From contig DATMGH010000147.1 of assembly GCA_035555675.1 (NCBI GenBank), positions 1 through 64,000 of the forward strand: 64,000 nucleotides of DNA, given 5' to 3'. Source of the stretch: Solirubrobacter sp035555675. Lineage in GTDB: Bacteria; Actinomycetota; Thermoleophilia; Solirubrobacterales; Solirubrobacteraceae. Positions 63,256-64,000 of the stretch are shown piece after piece; position 1 is the first letter of the stretch; each line of letters starts with the position of its first letter. The notes beneath the pieces are model-generated. The model worked only from the letters and a program-made list of their open reading frames with translations. It did not search any database and had not been told where the DNA came from. The position numbers were made by a program, and so were the translations under genes.

Positions 63256-64000
63256 GTGGCCGTCGACATCACGCTCTTCACCGATCCCGCCTGCCCGTTC
63301 GCGTTCTCCGCGGAGCCCGTGCGCCAGCGCCTGCGCTGGCACTACGGGGACCAGCTGCGCTGGCGGCCGCGGATGATCGTGCTGACGCTCGAGCCGGGCG
63401 AGGACGCCAAGCTCGCCGAGGGCGCGCCCGGCCTGCAGCGCCGGTACGGCATGCCGATCGACCCGAGTCCGTACGCGCGGACGTTCTCGTCGGAGCCGGC
63501 GTGCCGCGCCGTCGTCGCCGCGCGCCTGAACGCGCCGGGCGCCGAAGCGCCGCTGCTGCGCCGGCTGCGCGTCCGGGCGATGCTCGGCGGGCTGCTCGAC
63601 GATCCCGCGCTGCTGGCCGCGGCCGCCGCGGACGTCGGGCTCGACGGCGACGACCTGGCGCGCTGGAGCGCGACGCCCGCGGTCGAGGACGCGCTGCGGG
63701 CGGACATTGAGGCCGCCCGCGCCCCCTCCCCCGCCGCGCGGGCGCTCGACCACAAGCTCGGCGGGCCCGCGGGCGAGCGGCGCTACACGGCGCCCAGCTA
63801 CGAGCTGCGGTTCGACGGCCGCACGTTCTCGCTGCCCGGCTTCAACCCGCCCGAGGCCTACGAGGCGGCGCTGGCCAACTTCGGGTTGACGCGCCGGCGC
63901 AAGCCCGCGAGCGTCGAGGAGCTGCTGGAGTGGGCGCCGGAGCCGCTCGCGACCGCCGAGGTGATCATGGTCATGCAGGCCGACCCGGCGCGCACGCGCG
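63256..64000 (+). CDS. DsbA-family thioredoxin-fold protein, 3' end outside window
   Basis: At least 248 residues of a DsbA/2-hydroxychromene-2-carboxylate-isomerase-like protein, cut by the right edge. The N-terminal strand VDITLFTDPACPFAFSAEPV places a single Cys at the usual CxxC position (Ala-Cys-Pro-Phe), so it is not a normal disulfide oxidase. The helical insertion follows, with SSEPACRAVVAARL (~77), a pattern common in HCCA-isomerase and FrnE-like predicted dithiol proteins. After it come FDGRTFSLPGFNPPEAYEAA (~190), the returning thioredoxin strand and helix. The start is GTG 63256, 11 bp after the cupredoxin stop. Confidence 0.7.
   Translation, partial: MAVDITLFTDPACPFAFSAEPVRQRLRWHYGDQLRWRPRMIVLTLEPGEDAKLAEGAPGLQRRYGMPIDPSPYARTFSSEPACRAVVAARLNAPGAEAPLLRRLRVRAMLGGLLDDPALLAAAAADVGLDGDDLARWSATPAVEDALRADIEAARAPSPAARALDHKLGGPAGERRYTAPSYELRFDGRTFSLPGFNPPEAYEAALANFGLTRRRKPASVEELLEWAPEPLATAEVIMVMQADPARTR

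Noticed and set aside
1..64000. tRNA, rRNA, CRISPR arrays, IS elements and att sites
   Set aside because: Looked for cloverleaf-like and repeat-spacer patterns, transposase motifs and flanking direct repeats; none found by eye.

Overview
The window is very GC-rich DNA with tightly packed genes, many GTG starts and 4-bp ATGA/GTGA overlaps. These features, together with PaaX, GntR/FCD, IclR and MarR regulators, an SpaB_C-type split lanthipeptide dehydratase and many secreted Ala/Lys/Arg-rich proteins, point to an actinobacterium. My guess, from style only, is the Thermoleophilia/Solirubrobacter side rather than Streptomyces. No rRNA, tRNA, CRISPR array, IS element or prophage was seen; this looks like chromosomal accessory and housekeeping sequence.

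1-13.6 kb: a leftward catabolic operon of eight overlapping genes (FCD-type GntR regulator, 2-hydroxyacid dehydrogenase, HpcH-type aldolase, IclR regulator, histidinol-dehydrogenase-like enzyme, SDR, IolE-like isomerase and IolD, which is cut by the window edge). Divergent from it is a rightward operon of a sugar-phosphate-cyclase-family enzyme, a methyltransferase, a VOC protein and a Gfo/Idh/MocA oxidoreductase, followed by a convergent cytochrome P450. The same GTGAT-N3-ATCAC palindrome lies directly before the start codons of both the GntR gene and the P450 gene, suggesting one regulon for making or breaking down a carbocyclic compound. MarR, XRE, SDR and SMP-30 genes follow.

14.5-21.8 kb: a lipoate-ligase-like protein, an RsbW-type kinase and an erythromycin-esterase-like protein, then a compact leftward class I lanthipeptide cluster. 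It has a split dehydratase (elimination domain, then glutamylation domain), two paralogous 81-82 aa precursor candidates and a LanC cyclase. The precursors are unusual: their Thr/Cys block (four T-x-C units) is internal and is followed by a conserved C-terminal tail of about 30 residues. This is the best candidate for an undescribed system here.

21.8-34.6 kb: CoA-dependent degradation, probably of an aromatic acid. Genes are a hotdog thioesterase, alpha/beta hydrolase, R2-like diiron protein, two enoyl-CoA hydratases, gamma-carbonic-anhydrase-like protein, NAD(P)H:acceptor FAD reductase, aldehyde dehydrogenase, SDR, benzoate-CoA-ligase-like enzyme, an adenine-deaminase-like amidohydrolase and HxlR and PaaX regulators, then an L-asparaginase.

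34.7-42.1 kb: a secreted RTX-like calcium-binding repeat protein, a 1.2-kb gene-free repeat region (a duplicated ~175-bp unit and a ~142-bp-period GC array), a BlaI/M56 pair and four exported proteins, two of them paralogous.

42.3-64 kb: mixed functions: quinone oxidoreductase, DapB-like protein lacking the catalytic His, SUI1/YciH factor, hybrid sensor kinase, CAP protein, beta-propeller, flavodoxin-like reductase, second IolE-like isomerase, NlpC-like peptidase, IPT/collagen-like secreted protein, polysaccharide deacetylase with a doubtful start, VOC dioxygenase with a divergent GntR regulator, G1-type peptidase, MetE-like methyltransferase, M1 aminopeptidase, LysR, S4 protein, Pta-AckA, a double cupredoxin and a DsbA-family protein cut by the right edge.
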